Positions 1-6,546 of a stretch of 64,000 nt of DNA are shown here, in pieces. The notes under the pieces were generated by a model that made no database searches, was not told where the DNA came from, and saw nothing but the letters and a program-made list of their open reading frames with translations. The position numbers were made by a program, and so were the translations under genes. Source of the stretch: UBA822 sp965249775 (GTDB taxonomy: Bacteria > Gemmatimonadota > Gemmatimonadetes > Longimicrobiales > Gaopeijiaceae). The stretch spans positions 1,364,001 to 1,428,000 of the forward strand of contig OZ252253.1 in the NCBI GenBank assembly GCA_965249775.1, read 5' to 3'. How positions within the stretch are numbered: position 1 is the stretch's first letter; every line of letters begins with the position of its first letter.

Positions 1-84
1 GATGCTCCTCAAATAAGAGTTCTATCCTTTAATCCGGATTTATGGATACTCTATCCCATGATAGGCCCAGCCGACTGAAGGAGA

Positions 85-119
85 AGACGGCCACCTCCGA
101 GCGATGGGGGTGGCCGTCT
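85..119 (-). terminator. Hairpin terminator after the first secreted-protein gene
   Basis: An 11-bp perfect inverted repeat (AGACGGCCACC / GGTGGCCGTCT) with a 13-nt loop lies just downstream of the minus-strand stop at 145. The following T-tract is weak (TCTCCTTC), so it may be a Rho-assisted or processing hairpin. Bases 1-84 hold nothing I recognise. Confidence 0.5.
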
Positions 120-144
120 CTTGGATCGGTGCTAGAGCCGGCTC

Positions 145-1203
145 TCAATCACGCCTGGAGTCACTCGATCCCCCTGCTTCCAGGCTCTCCTGATAACGCG
201 CACCGCTGAGAACGCCGGCCAAACTGTAGTTGCCCTCGTGGCATGCGTACTCGTAGAGTTGCTGGTCGAACCTCTTGATGGGGATCTCCCCGCCCCAGGG
301 CTCGGTGTACATCGTCGGGTCATTGACGGTGAACTCGTAGAGGATCGTCTCTTCGTCGACCCGACTGAAGCGCTCGGTCACCACAGCCTTCTCCGAGGGG
401 GGAACTCCCCGAATAGTCTGTTGCGGACCAAGGTTCGTGGTCTCCACAACGAGCACGTCGCCTTCCCACCGACCCCAGGAATCACCGAACCACGGACGGA
501 CATTCGCCGGTAGCCGGTTGGGCTCACCCAGGTTGATAATCCGTACGTCGTGTACCATCTCCGACATGATCATCACGTGATCGGCCGTCTGCACGATGAT
601 GTAGTTGGAGTTGTAGGCCCCGGTGGGCGTCATGGGGGGGCCGAGAGGCGAGCCGAACATGATGCAACGCTCGGCGAGTGGTCTCAGCTCCGGGTGGTCG
701 TATTGGGCAAATTGGCTCCTGAGCTCCCGGCGCTCCTGGACCAGTCGTTCGGCCTCCGGCGTGAGGGCGGGACGGCGCCCATTCGCCGGATGGGTGACCA
801 GAGAGGCTCTGGGCTCACCATTGATGACGGCGATCCGCGAGCCCCGCTCCCAATAGACCTCGTTGTACTCGACGCCGCTCAGTCGAGCCTCGGCGCTCCC
901 GGTGGTGCGTTCCGTCCTTCCGCACATGACGGTCCCCGGGTTTGCGGGGCACCCATCTATTGTTACGCCCTCGATTTCGGCGACCTGCTCCGGTGTGAAG
1001 ACGGGGCCCTGGTCTTGGCGGCGTTCGAACGGAGTAAGCGTGGAATTCGACCAGTTCCCTTGAAGATCCGGATGGCCGTTGACTGTCCTGGGGACTTCCC
1101 ACTGACCGCTGCCGGAGGATCGAGCCTGCGCCGCCGCGCTCGAGACGACGCCGGACGCTGCGGTTGCACAGAGAACGGCGAGAAGTAGAGTACGATTGCT
1201 CAT
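145..1203 (-). CDS. Secreted protein, PDLQG-W family (hypothetical)
   Basis: A 352-residue exported protein of unknown function. The ATG at 1203 is chosen because GGAGG lies 5 nt upstream and it begins a clean Sec signal peptide (about residues 1-26, ending SSAAAQ). The mature part has a conserved entry motif (GHPDLQGNW), a central GAYNSNYIIVQT segment and a GDSWGRWEGDVLVVETTN segment. The gene at 2127-3191 is a clear paralogue with the same three blocks. From memory such proteins are common in soil and marine Gemmatimonadota/Acidobacteriota, often in several copies, but no reaction is established. It has four cysteines in the mature part and no catalytic triad that I can name. Confidence 0.85.
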   Translation of the reverse strand: MSNRTLLLAVLCATAASGVVSSAAAQARSSGSGQWEVPRTVNGHPDLQGNWSNSTLTPFERRQDQGPVFTPEQVAEIEGVTIDGCPANPGTVMCGRTERTTGSAEARLSGVEYNEVYWERGSRIAVINGEPRASLVTHPANGRRPALTPEAERLVQERRELRSQFAQYDHPELRPLAERCIMFGSPLGPPMTPTGAYNSNYIIVQTADHVMIMSEMVHDVRIINLGEPNRLPANVRPWFGDSWGRWEGDVLVVETTNLGPQQTIRGVPPSEKAVVTERFSRVDEETILYEFTVNDPTMYTEPWGGEIPIKRFDQQLYEYACHEGNYSLAGVLSGARYQESLEAGGSSDSRRD

Positions 1204-1370
1204 TTCAACCTCCACGCAAGCGGGATCCAAGACATTGACCTGCACTCTCATCCAATAGCACCCGGACGCTTCGGGATAATGTGACGGGCAGGACTGGCGC
1301 GGTCAACATTAGGGCAAAGCGAGAACACCATCGGGGTGTGCGATGACTGGGCAAGGCTCTCGGCACCGGT

Positions 1371-1985
1371 CTAAGGTGCCATCCTGAACGGCACCGCCGC
1401 CATTTGGTCGTCGAACCAAATCGTGAAGTCGCCGCCCTGCTGGGTCATGTTCGTAAACGTGATGATGAGCTGGTCGGCCGACCTCGGGATGGTCTGCACG
1501 GACATGGCGGTGCGCAGGACGTCCCGCTGGTCGGTGTATCCATACGAGCCCCACAGGGCGTTCGGGTTGTCCTCCTGAAAGGTCTGCTTCACGCGCCAGG
1601 TGGAGAAGATCAACGTCCACTCGTCCTCCTCCAGGTCCGCGAAGATGGTGTATTCGCCGGCCGGAAGGCGCTGGTCGCCGAACATCAGATCCACCCCAGC
1701 GTGGAAACGCGTCGACTGGTTGGCCCCGATTCTCCAATTCGGCGCTCCGAGGAGGAAGCCGTCCCCATATGTGGGACCGGACCCGAACATGTTTTCGCGC
1801 CCGCGCAGAATCGGGCGACCGTAGTCCACCACCAGCCACCAGCCACCCTGGTATTGGCCGTTCGCGTCGTATCCCCCGCCGATCTGAGTAGTCGCTTCTC
1901 CACGCGGGCTCGGTAGACGGGCCTGGCCCTCCAGGCCGATGGGGAGAAGGCACAGGAAGGCTGCGCAGGTGAGCACTCGAAGCAT
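1371..1985 (-). CDS. DUF2911 family exported protein
   Basis: A 204-residue protein. An AAGGAG lies 8 nt before the ATG at 1985; the ATG at 1991 sits too close to it. A signal peptide (about residues 1-21) is followed by the DUF2911 pattern: a YGRP segment, an N-R-AN-ST stretch and LPAGEYTIFA leading into a beta-rich end (WTLIFS). Function is unknown; the family is annotated only as a periplasmic or lipoprotein domain. It lies between two PDLQG-W paralogues on the same strand. A 40-nt element shared with two other exported-protein genes lies about 50 nt upstream. Confidence 0.8.
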   Translation of the reverse strand: MLRVLTCAAFLCLLPIGLEGQARLPSPRGEATTQIGGGYDANGQYQGGWWLVVDYGRPILRGRENMFGSGPTYGDGFLLGAPNWRIGANQSTRFHAGVDLMFGDQRLPAGEYTIFADLEEDEWTLIFSTWRVKQTFQEDNPNALWGSYGYTDQRDVLRTAMSVQTIPRSADQLIITFTNMTQQGGDFTIWFDDQMAAVPFRMAP

Positions 1986-2033
1986 GGTCATCTCTCCTTG
2001 GTGCTGGCTTGTCGACTTCATGAGTTGGTGCTG

Positions 2034-2076
2034 GGCAACATCCGAGAGGAGGCCGGTAGGCGCAAGCAGAAGCCCG
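2034..2076 (-). repeat. Copy A of a 40-nt upstream element
   Basis: On the minus strand it contains GCTTGCGCCTAC then CTCTCGGATGTTG. Copies B (17113-17146) and C (20457-20498) sit 50-115 nt upstream of other minus-strand exported-protein genes. It can be read as a promoter, TTGCGC-N17-GATGTT, but this is inference. Confidence 0.5.
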
Positions 2077-2126
2077 GCCATCAAGCCGCGTCCTGTGGGA
2101 ACGCTGGGTAGGGGGAACGAGGCGCC

Positions 2127-3191
2127 CTAGTTCGCTCCCTGTGCTTCCATTCTGTCCTGATAACGCGCGCCCCTCATGATGTTTTCGAGCCCGTAGTTGC
2201 CCTCCTGGCAGGCGTACTCATAGAGCCGGCCGTCCAGGGCCGTCATCGGGACCTGTCCTCCCCATCGCTCCGTGTAGATGGTCGGATCGTCAACCGTGAA
2301 CTCGTACAGGACCGTCCCTTCGTCTACCCGGCTGAAGCGTTCGGTCACCCTCATCTGCGCCGAAGGGCGGGGGTCCTCTGCCCCGAACAATGTCGCGAGT
2401 GCGTTGGCAGAGAATTCCTGGCGTGGATGCATGTTCGTGGTCTCGACCACGAGCACATCACCCTCCCAATGGCCCCACGAGTCGCCGAACCACGGCCGGA
2501 TGTGTGGGGGCAGCCTCGGGCCGTCACCTATTCGTATGATCCGCACGTCGTGGACCATCTCCGTCATGATCATCACATGATCGGCCGTCTGTACGATGAC
2601 GTAGTTGCTGTTGTAGCCCCCGGTGGGGATCATGGGTGGTCCGGCGGGGGAGCCGTACGAAATGAGGCAGCGCTCGGCGATTGGTCTCACCTCCGGGTGG
2701 TCGAATTCGCCGAATTGGCCCTTCAGGTCCCGGGACGCCTGGATCCGCCTCTCGCCCTCTGCGGTAAACGCAGGAATCCGGCCGTCGGACGGAAGCGTGA
2801 CGAGCGACGTCCTGAGTTCACCGTTGACGACCGCCACGCGGGAGCCGAGCTCGAAATACACGCTGTTGTAAGCGCCGACATCTCCTCCCGCTGGCGGGGC
2901 AGGGCGGTTCGGATCGCTCGGCTCGGAGCCGAAGGCGACACCGGCCGCAGATCCTCGTTCGAGCTGGGCGGCTTGCTCGGGCGTGTAGACCGGACCCTGG
3001 CCACGTTGACGTTCGAGGGGAGTCAACGTTTGGTTCGTCCAGGTTCCCTGAAGATCCGGATGGCCGTCGGGTGTCCTGGGGACTTCCCACTCGGCGTCGG
3101 AGCCTCTGTTCTGCGCCGACGCGGCCGAGACGACGCCCGCCGCTGCGGTTGCACAAAGAACGGCGAGAAGTAGTGCAATGCGACTGCTCAT
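2127..3191 (-). CDS. Secreted protein, PDLQG-W family (paralogue)
   Basis: A 354-residue exported protein, paralogous to the product of 145-1203. The ATG at 3191 has GGAGG 5 nt upstream and opens a signal peptide ending in AASAQ. It repeats the family landmarks GHPDLQGTW, GGYNSNYVIVQTADHVMIM, WFGDSWGHWEGDVLVVETTN and a C-terminal YEYACQEGNY. It differs most in the region around residues 80-120, where this copy carries a proline-rich insertion. The upstream region shares a TTGACCGC motif, with CACATT 17 nt further on, with the first paralogue. Function unknown. Confidence 0.85.
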   Translation of the reverse strand: MSSRIALLLAVLCATAAAGVVSAASAQNRGSDAEWEVPRTPDGHPDLQGTWTNQTLTPLERQRGQGPVYTPEQAAQLERGSAAGVAFGSEPSDPNRPAPPAGGDVGAYNSVYFELGSRVAVVNGELRTSLVTLPSDGRIPAFTAEGERRIQASRDLKGQFGEFDHPEVRPIAERCLISYGSPAGPPMIPTGGYNSNYVIVQTADHVMIMTEMVHDVRIIRIGDGPRLPPHIRPWFGDSWGHWEGDVLVVETTNMHPRQEFSANALATLFGAEDPRPSAQMRVTERFSRVDEGTVLYEFTVDDPTIYTERWGGQVPMTALDGRLYEYACQEGNYGLENIMRGARYQDRMEAQGAN

Positions 3192-3326
3192 TTCGACCTC
3201 CAATCCAGCGGAATCCACGACAGCGAACGGCGACTTATCTAATAGCCGTGGGACTGTCCGTCTAAATGTGAAGGGCACCACCGAAGCGGTCAATGTGCTC
3301 CGCATGCTGAGGGAGCCGCGGTGCGC

Positions 3327-4694
3327 TCAGTCGGTATCTTGCAAACTTGTCTTATAAGTTTCTGTCAGCATCATCACCGAGAGCAATGTCAGCACTGAAG
3401 CAATAGCGATATACACGGATACCCAGACAATCGCGTATTCCGTCCACAGTATGGTCGCAATAGCCGGTGCAAATGCACCTCCGAGAATTGCACCAACCTG
3501 ATAACCCAAAGAAGCAGCTGAATATCTTACTTCGGTGCTAAATAGTTCGGTAAATAACGCTGCCTGTGGGCCATACATCATGCCCACGAAGATCAGGCCG
3601 CCACTAATCGCCAGCACCATCATCCAGAGACTGCCGGTATCAATCAGCGGGAACAGGGCAAAAGCCCAGACTCCGGTGAGTACCGCACCCAGCATAAAGA
3701 CGCCACGCCTGCCGTGTCTGTCGGAATAGGCCGCGGCCATGAACTGGACTAGTATTTGTAGGGCGGAACCCACTAATATGGCGACGAGCATATTGTCACG
3801 GGACATCGCGGCCCCGTTGGGATCGCCGCCATAGGCAAGTACGAAGCCAATCAAGATATAAAAGGAAACCTGAATGGAGAGAAAAGCCCCGGCTGCCAAA
3901 GCAATTCTTTTTGGATATTTAACGATGGCTTCCAACACCGGCGAACGTTGAATTGGAGCAGCCGTTGGTGATTCTGCCTGCTTCTTTGCTTTCAATGCCT
4001 GCAGCTTTTTGAACGCGGTGGTATCCTCAATACTGAGCTGCACATACATGCTGATACCAATCAGCAAAACACTGGACAGGAATGGAATTCGCCAACCCCA
4101 TTGCATGAATGCCTCTTCCGAGACCGTCGCACTGATGATGATAAAAGCCAGGTTGGCGAGAATGACACCTACCGGGGCTCCTGCCTGGGCAAAGGCTCCG
4201 TAATATCCTCGTTTATCTGCCGGTGCACTCTCGGTAACCAGCAACATCGCACCGCCCCATTGACCGCCAATGGCAAGACCCTGGGCGAAACGCAGCACAC
4301 TTAACAGAATTGGGGCGGCTATGCCGATGGTGGCAAAGGTTGGTAATAAACCAATCATGGTTGAGACCACTCCCATGAGCATCAAAGCAATTACCAGGGT
4401 ACGCTTGCGACCCATGCGGTCGCCGAAGTGGCCGAACAAAATGCCGCCCAATGGACGTGCTATGAAACCGAATGAAAAAGTGGTGAATGAAAGAATCAGT
4501 CCAACCGTTGGAGAACTATCGGGAAAGAATGCTGTCGGGAATACCAACGCAGCCGCAGTTGCATAGAGAAAAAAGTCGTACCACTCGATGCTAGTACCGG
4601 TAAGCGCGGTAAGCGCCACCTTTCGTATATTGGACTTGAGGTGGGTTTCGTCAGCAGGGCCACTATGCATGGGAGTATTAATATCAGTCGTCAT
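3327..4694 (-). CDS. MFS transporter, metabolite:H+ symporter (MHS) family
   Basis: A 455-residue inner-membrane transporter with 12 predicted helices. The ATG at 4694 has a GGAAGGG upstream. Family marks are IEWYDFFLY in the first helix, FIARPLGG and the loop FGDRMGRKRTL (the MFS G-D-R-G-R-K signature), then RFAQGLAIGGQWGGA, as in the ShiA/ProP/KgtP group. Such proteins import organic acids, osmolytes or similar solutes with protons; the substrate cannot be read from sequence. The gene is visibly AT-richer than its neighbours with different codon use, and it lies just 3' of a tRNA gene, so recent horizontal acquisition is likely. No other gene of a catabolic pathway is beside it. Confidence 0.85.
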   Translation of the reverse strand: MTTDINTPMHSGPADETHLKSNIRKVALTALTGTSIEWYDFFLYATAAALVFPTAFFPDSSPTVGLILSFTTFSFGFIARPLGGILFGHFGDRMGRKRTLVIALMLMGVVSTMIGLLPTFATIGIAAPILLSVLRFAQGLAIGGQWGGAMLLVTESAPADKRGYYGAFAQAGAPVGVILANLAFIIISATVSEEAFMQWGWRIPFLSSVLLIGISMYVQLSIEDTTAFKKLQALKAKKQAESPTAAPIQRSPVLEAIVKYPKRIALAAGAFLSIQVSFYILIGFVLAYGGDPNGAAMSRDNMLVAILVGSALQILVQFMAAAYSDRHGRRGVFMLGAVLTGVWAFALFPLIDTGSLWMMVLAISGGLIFVGMMYGPQAALFTELFSTEVRYSAASLGYQVGAILGGAFAPAIATILWTEYAIVWVSVYIAIASVLTLLSVMMLTETYKTSLQDTD

Positions 4695-4869
4695 GTCCCT
4701 TCCAGTCTCAAGCTTGTTATCGTTTTGGAGCTGTCCCCCCCCACTCGGGGGCGGGAAGCTTCCCCTTCGTAGCGGGGGAGTCAAGGGGGACGTTCGACCG
4801 CATGGGTCGGTCACGCGGCGGCTTCATCCAGGAAAGCGAAAACCTCTGCAATTGCAGAGGTTACGCGAA

Positions 4870-4942
4870 TGGAGCCAGCCGGGATCGAACCGGCGACCTC
4901 TGGCTTGCAAAGCCAGCGCTCTCCCAACTGAGCTATGGCCCC
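4870..4942 (-). tRNA. tRNA-Ala (anticodon TGC)
   Basis: A complete 73-nt cloverleaf read on the minus strand. The acceptor stem GGGGCCA/TGGCTCC contains the G3-U70 pair that marks alanine tRNA. The anticodon arm is CTGGC-TTTGCAA-GCCAG, and the T arm contains GGTTCGATCC. CCA is not encoded. Bases 4902-4981 (5' half plus upstream flank) are repeated exactly at 15766-15845, which marks this gene as the integration site of the neighbouring island. Confidence 0.95.
4900..4916. other. att core in the tRNA-Ala anticodon arm
   Basis: The palindromic anticodon stem-loop (CTGGCTTGCAAAGCCAG on the plus strand) recurs at 15764-15780, and in a form with one changed base in the core at 5623-5635 (GGCTTCCAAAGCC). 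Anticodon loops are known targets of tyrosine recombinases. The exact crossover is inferred. Confidence 0.6.
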
Positions 4943-5008
4943 TCGGTGGCGCTTTCGTCCCGTAAGTAAGCGGATTATCCGTTTCCGCTCGACCCCGCCG
5001 AAAAGCGA

Positions 5009-5031
5009 GTGTGCACGTTGGTGTGCACGTT
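5009..5031 (+). repeat. Tandem GTGTGCACGTTG motif, copy 1
   Basis: Two adjacent copies of a 12-mer GTGTGCACGTTG. The same tandem pair recurs at 5496-5518, 15640-15662 and, inverted, at 6434-6456. All lie near element ends, so these could be recombinase arm sites or operators for the island's DNA-binding proteins. Confidence 0.6.
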
Positions 5032-5038
5032 GGGGGGT

Positions 5039-5240
5039 TCACCGGGCCTCCCTAAGTTCGCCCGCCCCAAGAACGACACGCAAGGTAGTCTCGGTATCCG
5101 CTTGTTGGTAGGACGTTTTAAGGCTCACGGTAGACTTCCATCCGCCGGCCTGAGCCACATCCACGTCCGGCATGTGCTTCCGCTCTGTCGCCCACTTCCG
5201 GCGGTAGCTGTGCCACAGAGTACCCCTCAGCGACCGGGCT
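5039..5240 (-). pseudogene. Tyrosine recombinase (integrase), C-terminal remnant
   Basis: The last 64 or so codons encode the C-terminal catalytic part of a tyrosine recombinase: LWHSYRRKWATER supplies the H-x-x-R box, AGGWKS the conserved W, and LKTSYQQAD the nucleophilic tyrosine, before the TGA at 5039. Upstream in the same frame (to 5557) the translation is low-complexity, with no first arginine box or core-binding domain. Only about 400 bp remain before the next repeat, too little for a 350-400-residue enzyme. It is therefore a deletion remnant. It lies next to the tRNA-Ala gene, as expected for the integrase of an element inserted there. Confidence 0.75.
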
Positions 5241-5460
5241 CTACGTCGGACCCCGGTCAACCGGGCCCCGGTGCCCCCGGCCACCCCTAGGCCCCTGGAC
5301 AGGGTCCGGAACCGCGCACGGGGGTCGGGAGGGACGGCCCCCGCCCACGTCATGGGACCCGACGCGGAAGGACCCGCAGGACGGTGACCCGCTTCCGGCC
5401 TGGTGTGTGCATGGACTCGCGCCGGATGGCGTGGTCGTCGAGTGGGACGTGAGGGCTGGA

Positions 5461-5635
5461 AAGGGGAGAGGCCGAAGCCCCTCCCCGATCTGAAGGTGTG
5501 CACGTTGGTGTGCACGTTAGCGTACTCTAACCCCGCGTATCCGCCCCAAAGCCGCACTCTGGATTAGTGGACGAATCCCTTTTACTTACTGGAGAATTGC
5601 GAAAATCGGGGTCTGTCCGGCCGGCTTCCAAAGCC
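5461..5635. repeat. Element-end direct repeat, copy 1
   Basis: This 175-bp block aligns without a length change to 15604-15778. It contains a hairpin with a TTCG loop (5462-5485), the tandem GTGTGCACGTTG pair (5496-5518), a run ACGAATCCCTTTTACTTACT, and ends at an att-like core (5623-5635). It reads as the right end of an integrative element, present twice because of serial integration. Confidence 0.7.
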
Positions 5636-5638
5636 CCC

Positions 5639-5854
5639 TCAAGACTCGACCAGACCCTGATGGACGATTGACTCCAGCAGTTCCGGTGCGCTCTCCTCGA
5701 GATGCCTGGCGCTGGCGCTGAGACCCCATACCGGTTGTCCGTTTCGGAGCTCGCCCGTCCTCTCCACTAGCCCGAGTCGCTCGAGTTCTAGCAGAGCCCG
5801 GAGCGTTGACCTTCTTCGTGGTGTGGCACCGAATCTGATGTCTGCGGAGGTCAT
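5639..5854 (-). CDS. Small winged-helix-like protein
   Basis: A 71-residue protein whose ATG overlaps the stop of the upstream gene as ATGA, so the two are translationally coupled. Residues 18-50 (LRALLELERLGLVERTGEL...PVWGLS) look like the recognition helix and beta-wing of a winged-helix DNA-binding domain. The N-terminus is short for a complete fold, so it may be truncated. It lies inside the tRNA-Ala island next to an att-like core, and may be a regulator of the element. No named family is assigned. Confidence 0.5.
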   Translation of the reverse strand: MTSADIRFGATPRRRSTLRALLELERLGLVERTGELRNGQPVWGLSASARHLEESAPELLESIVHQGLVES

Positions 5855-6339
5855 TCCCCGTCACCGTTGGTGGGTTCACCGTTGAGTAGCGCCGGATCGC
5901 TGCGCACGTACTCGAGGTTGGCGAAGCGGTTCGTAAGTTCCGTGGCACGCTCTATCAGTTCCTCGTCACCCATGGTGCGGACGGACGTCGTCATCTCGCC
6001 GCTGTGCTCGACGCCATGCGATTGCCTCGGCGGGGCGAGCCGCTTATCAATCCGTTCGAGCACCTTCCAGGCCGTCGCCACGTCGCCTTCCTTGACCACC
6101 TGCATCACGGTCGAGCGCGCTTCGATTTCGAGTTGCTGCATCCACCGATCGACCGCTTCACGGCACGCGGTGGGCCACCATTCAGAGAGCTCCCAGCGGG
6201 CGAGTGTGCGCTCCCCGATTCCGACGCCTTTGGCGGCTTTCTTTTGGCTCAACCCCAATAGCCGTAGGTACGCTACCGACACAGCCTTATCCCAGCTCTG
6301 CGGCTTCTTCACGACGTCGATCTTCTCTGCCAGTTTCAT
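5851..6339 (-). CDS. Phage-like helix-turn-helix protein (terminase small subunit-like)
   Basis: A 162-residue protein. The ATG at 6339 is preceded by GGGAG at a suitable distance. Residues 20-50 (AYLRLLGLSQKKAAKGVGIGERTLARWE) form a clear helix-turn-helix, followed by a helical stretch around EIEARSTVMQVVKEGDVATAWKVLE. This arrangement resembles phage terminase small subunits and phage homeodomain-like proteins. No terminase large subunit is present, so packaging is unlikely here and a regulatory role is possible. An inverted pair of the island's GTGTGCACGTTG motif lies about 95 bp upstream and could be its operator. Confidence 0.6.
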   Translation of the reverse strand: MKLAEKIDVVKKPQSWDKAVSVAYLRLLGLSQKKAAKGVGIGERTLARWELSEWWPTACREAVDRWMQQLEIEARSTVMQVVKEGDVATAWKVLERIDKRLAPPRQSHGVEHSGEMTTSVRTMGDEELIERATELTNRFANLEYVRSDPALLNGEPTNGDGE

Positions 6340-6433
6340 ACGGTCACTCCCTCGTATTTCTGTTCTTCCGCTAGGTCGAATGCGGCCGGGCACCCCGAAA
6401 TTTATCCAAGTGACGGCGTGAAAATAAGGCTCG

Positions 6434-6456
6434 AACGTGCACAGCAACGTGCACAC
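6434..6456 (-). repeat. Tandem GTGTGCACGTTG motif, inverted copy
   Basis: On the minus strand this reads GTGTGCACGTTG then CTGTGCACGTT. It is the fourth tandem pair of this motif in the island and lies upstream of the HTH gene starting at 6339. Confidence 0.55.
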
Positions 6457-6546
6457 TGCGGGGACGGATTGGCCTAGCTACAGGACGAACGGGGGGCTGT
6501 GCGCCGGCTATAGTAGCCGGAGACGGGCGTAGTCGTGGCGCGCCCT

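Noticed and set aside
5241..5557. Full integrase gene in the 172-codon frame
   Set aside because: Only the last 64 or so codons match an integrase; the rest is out-of-frame, low-complexity sequence over the element-end repeat.
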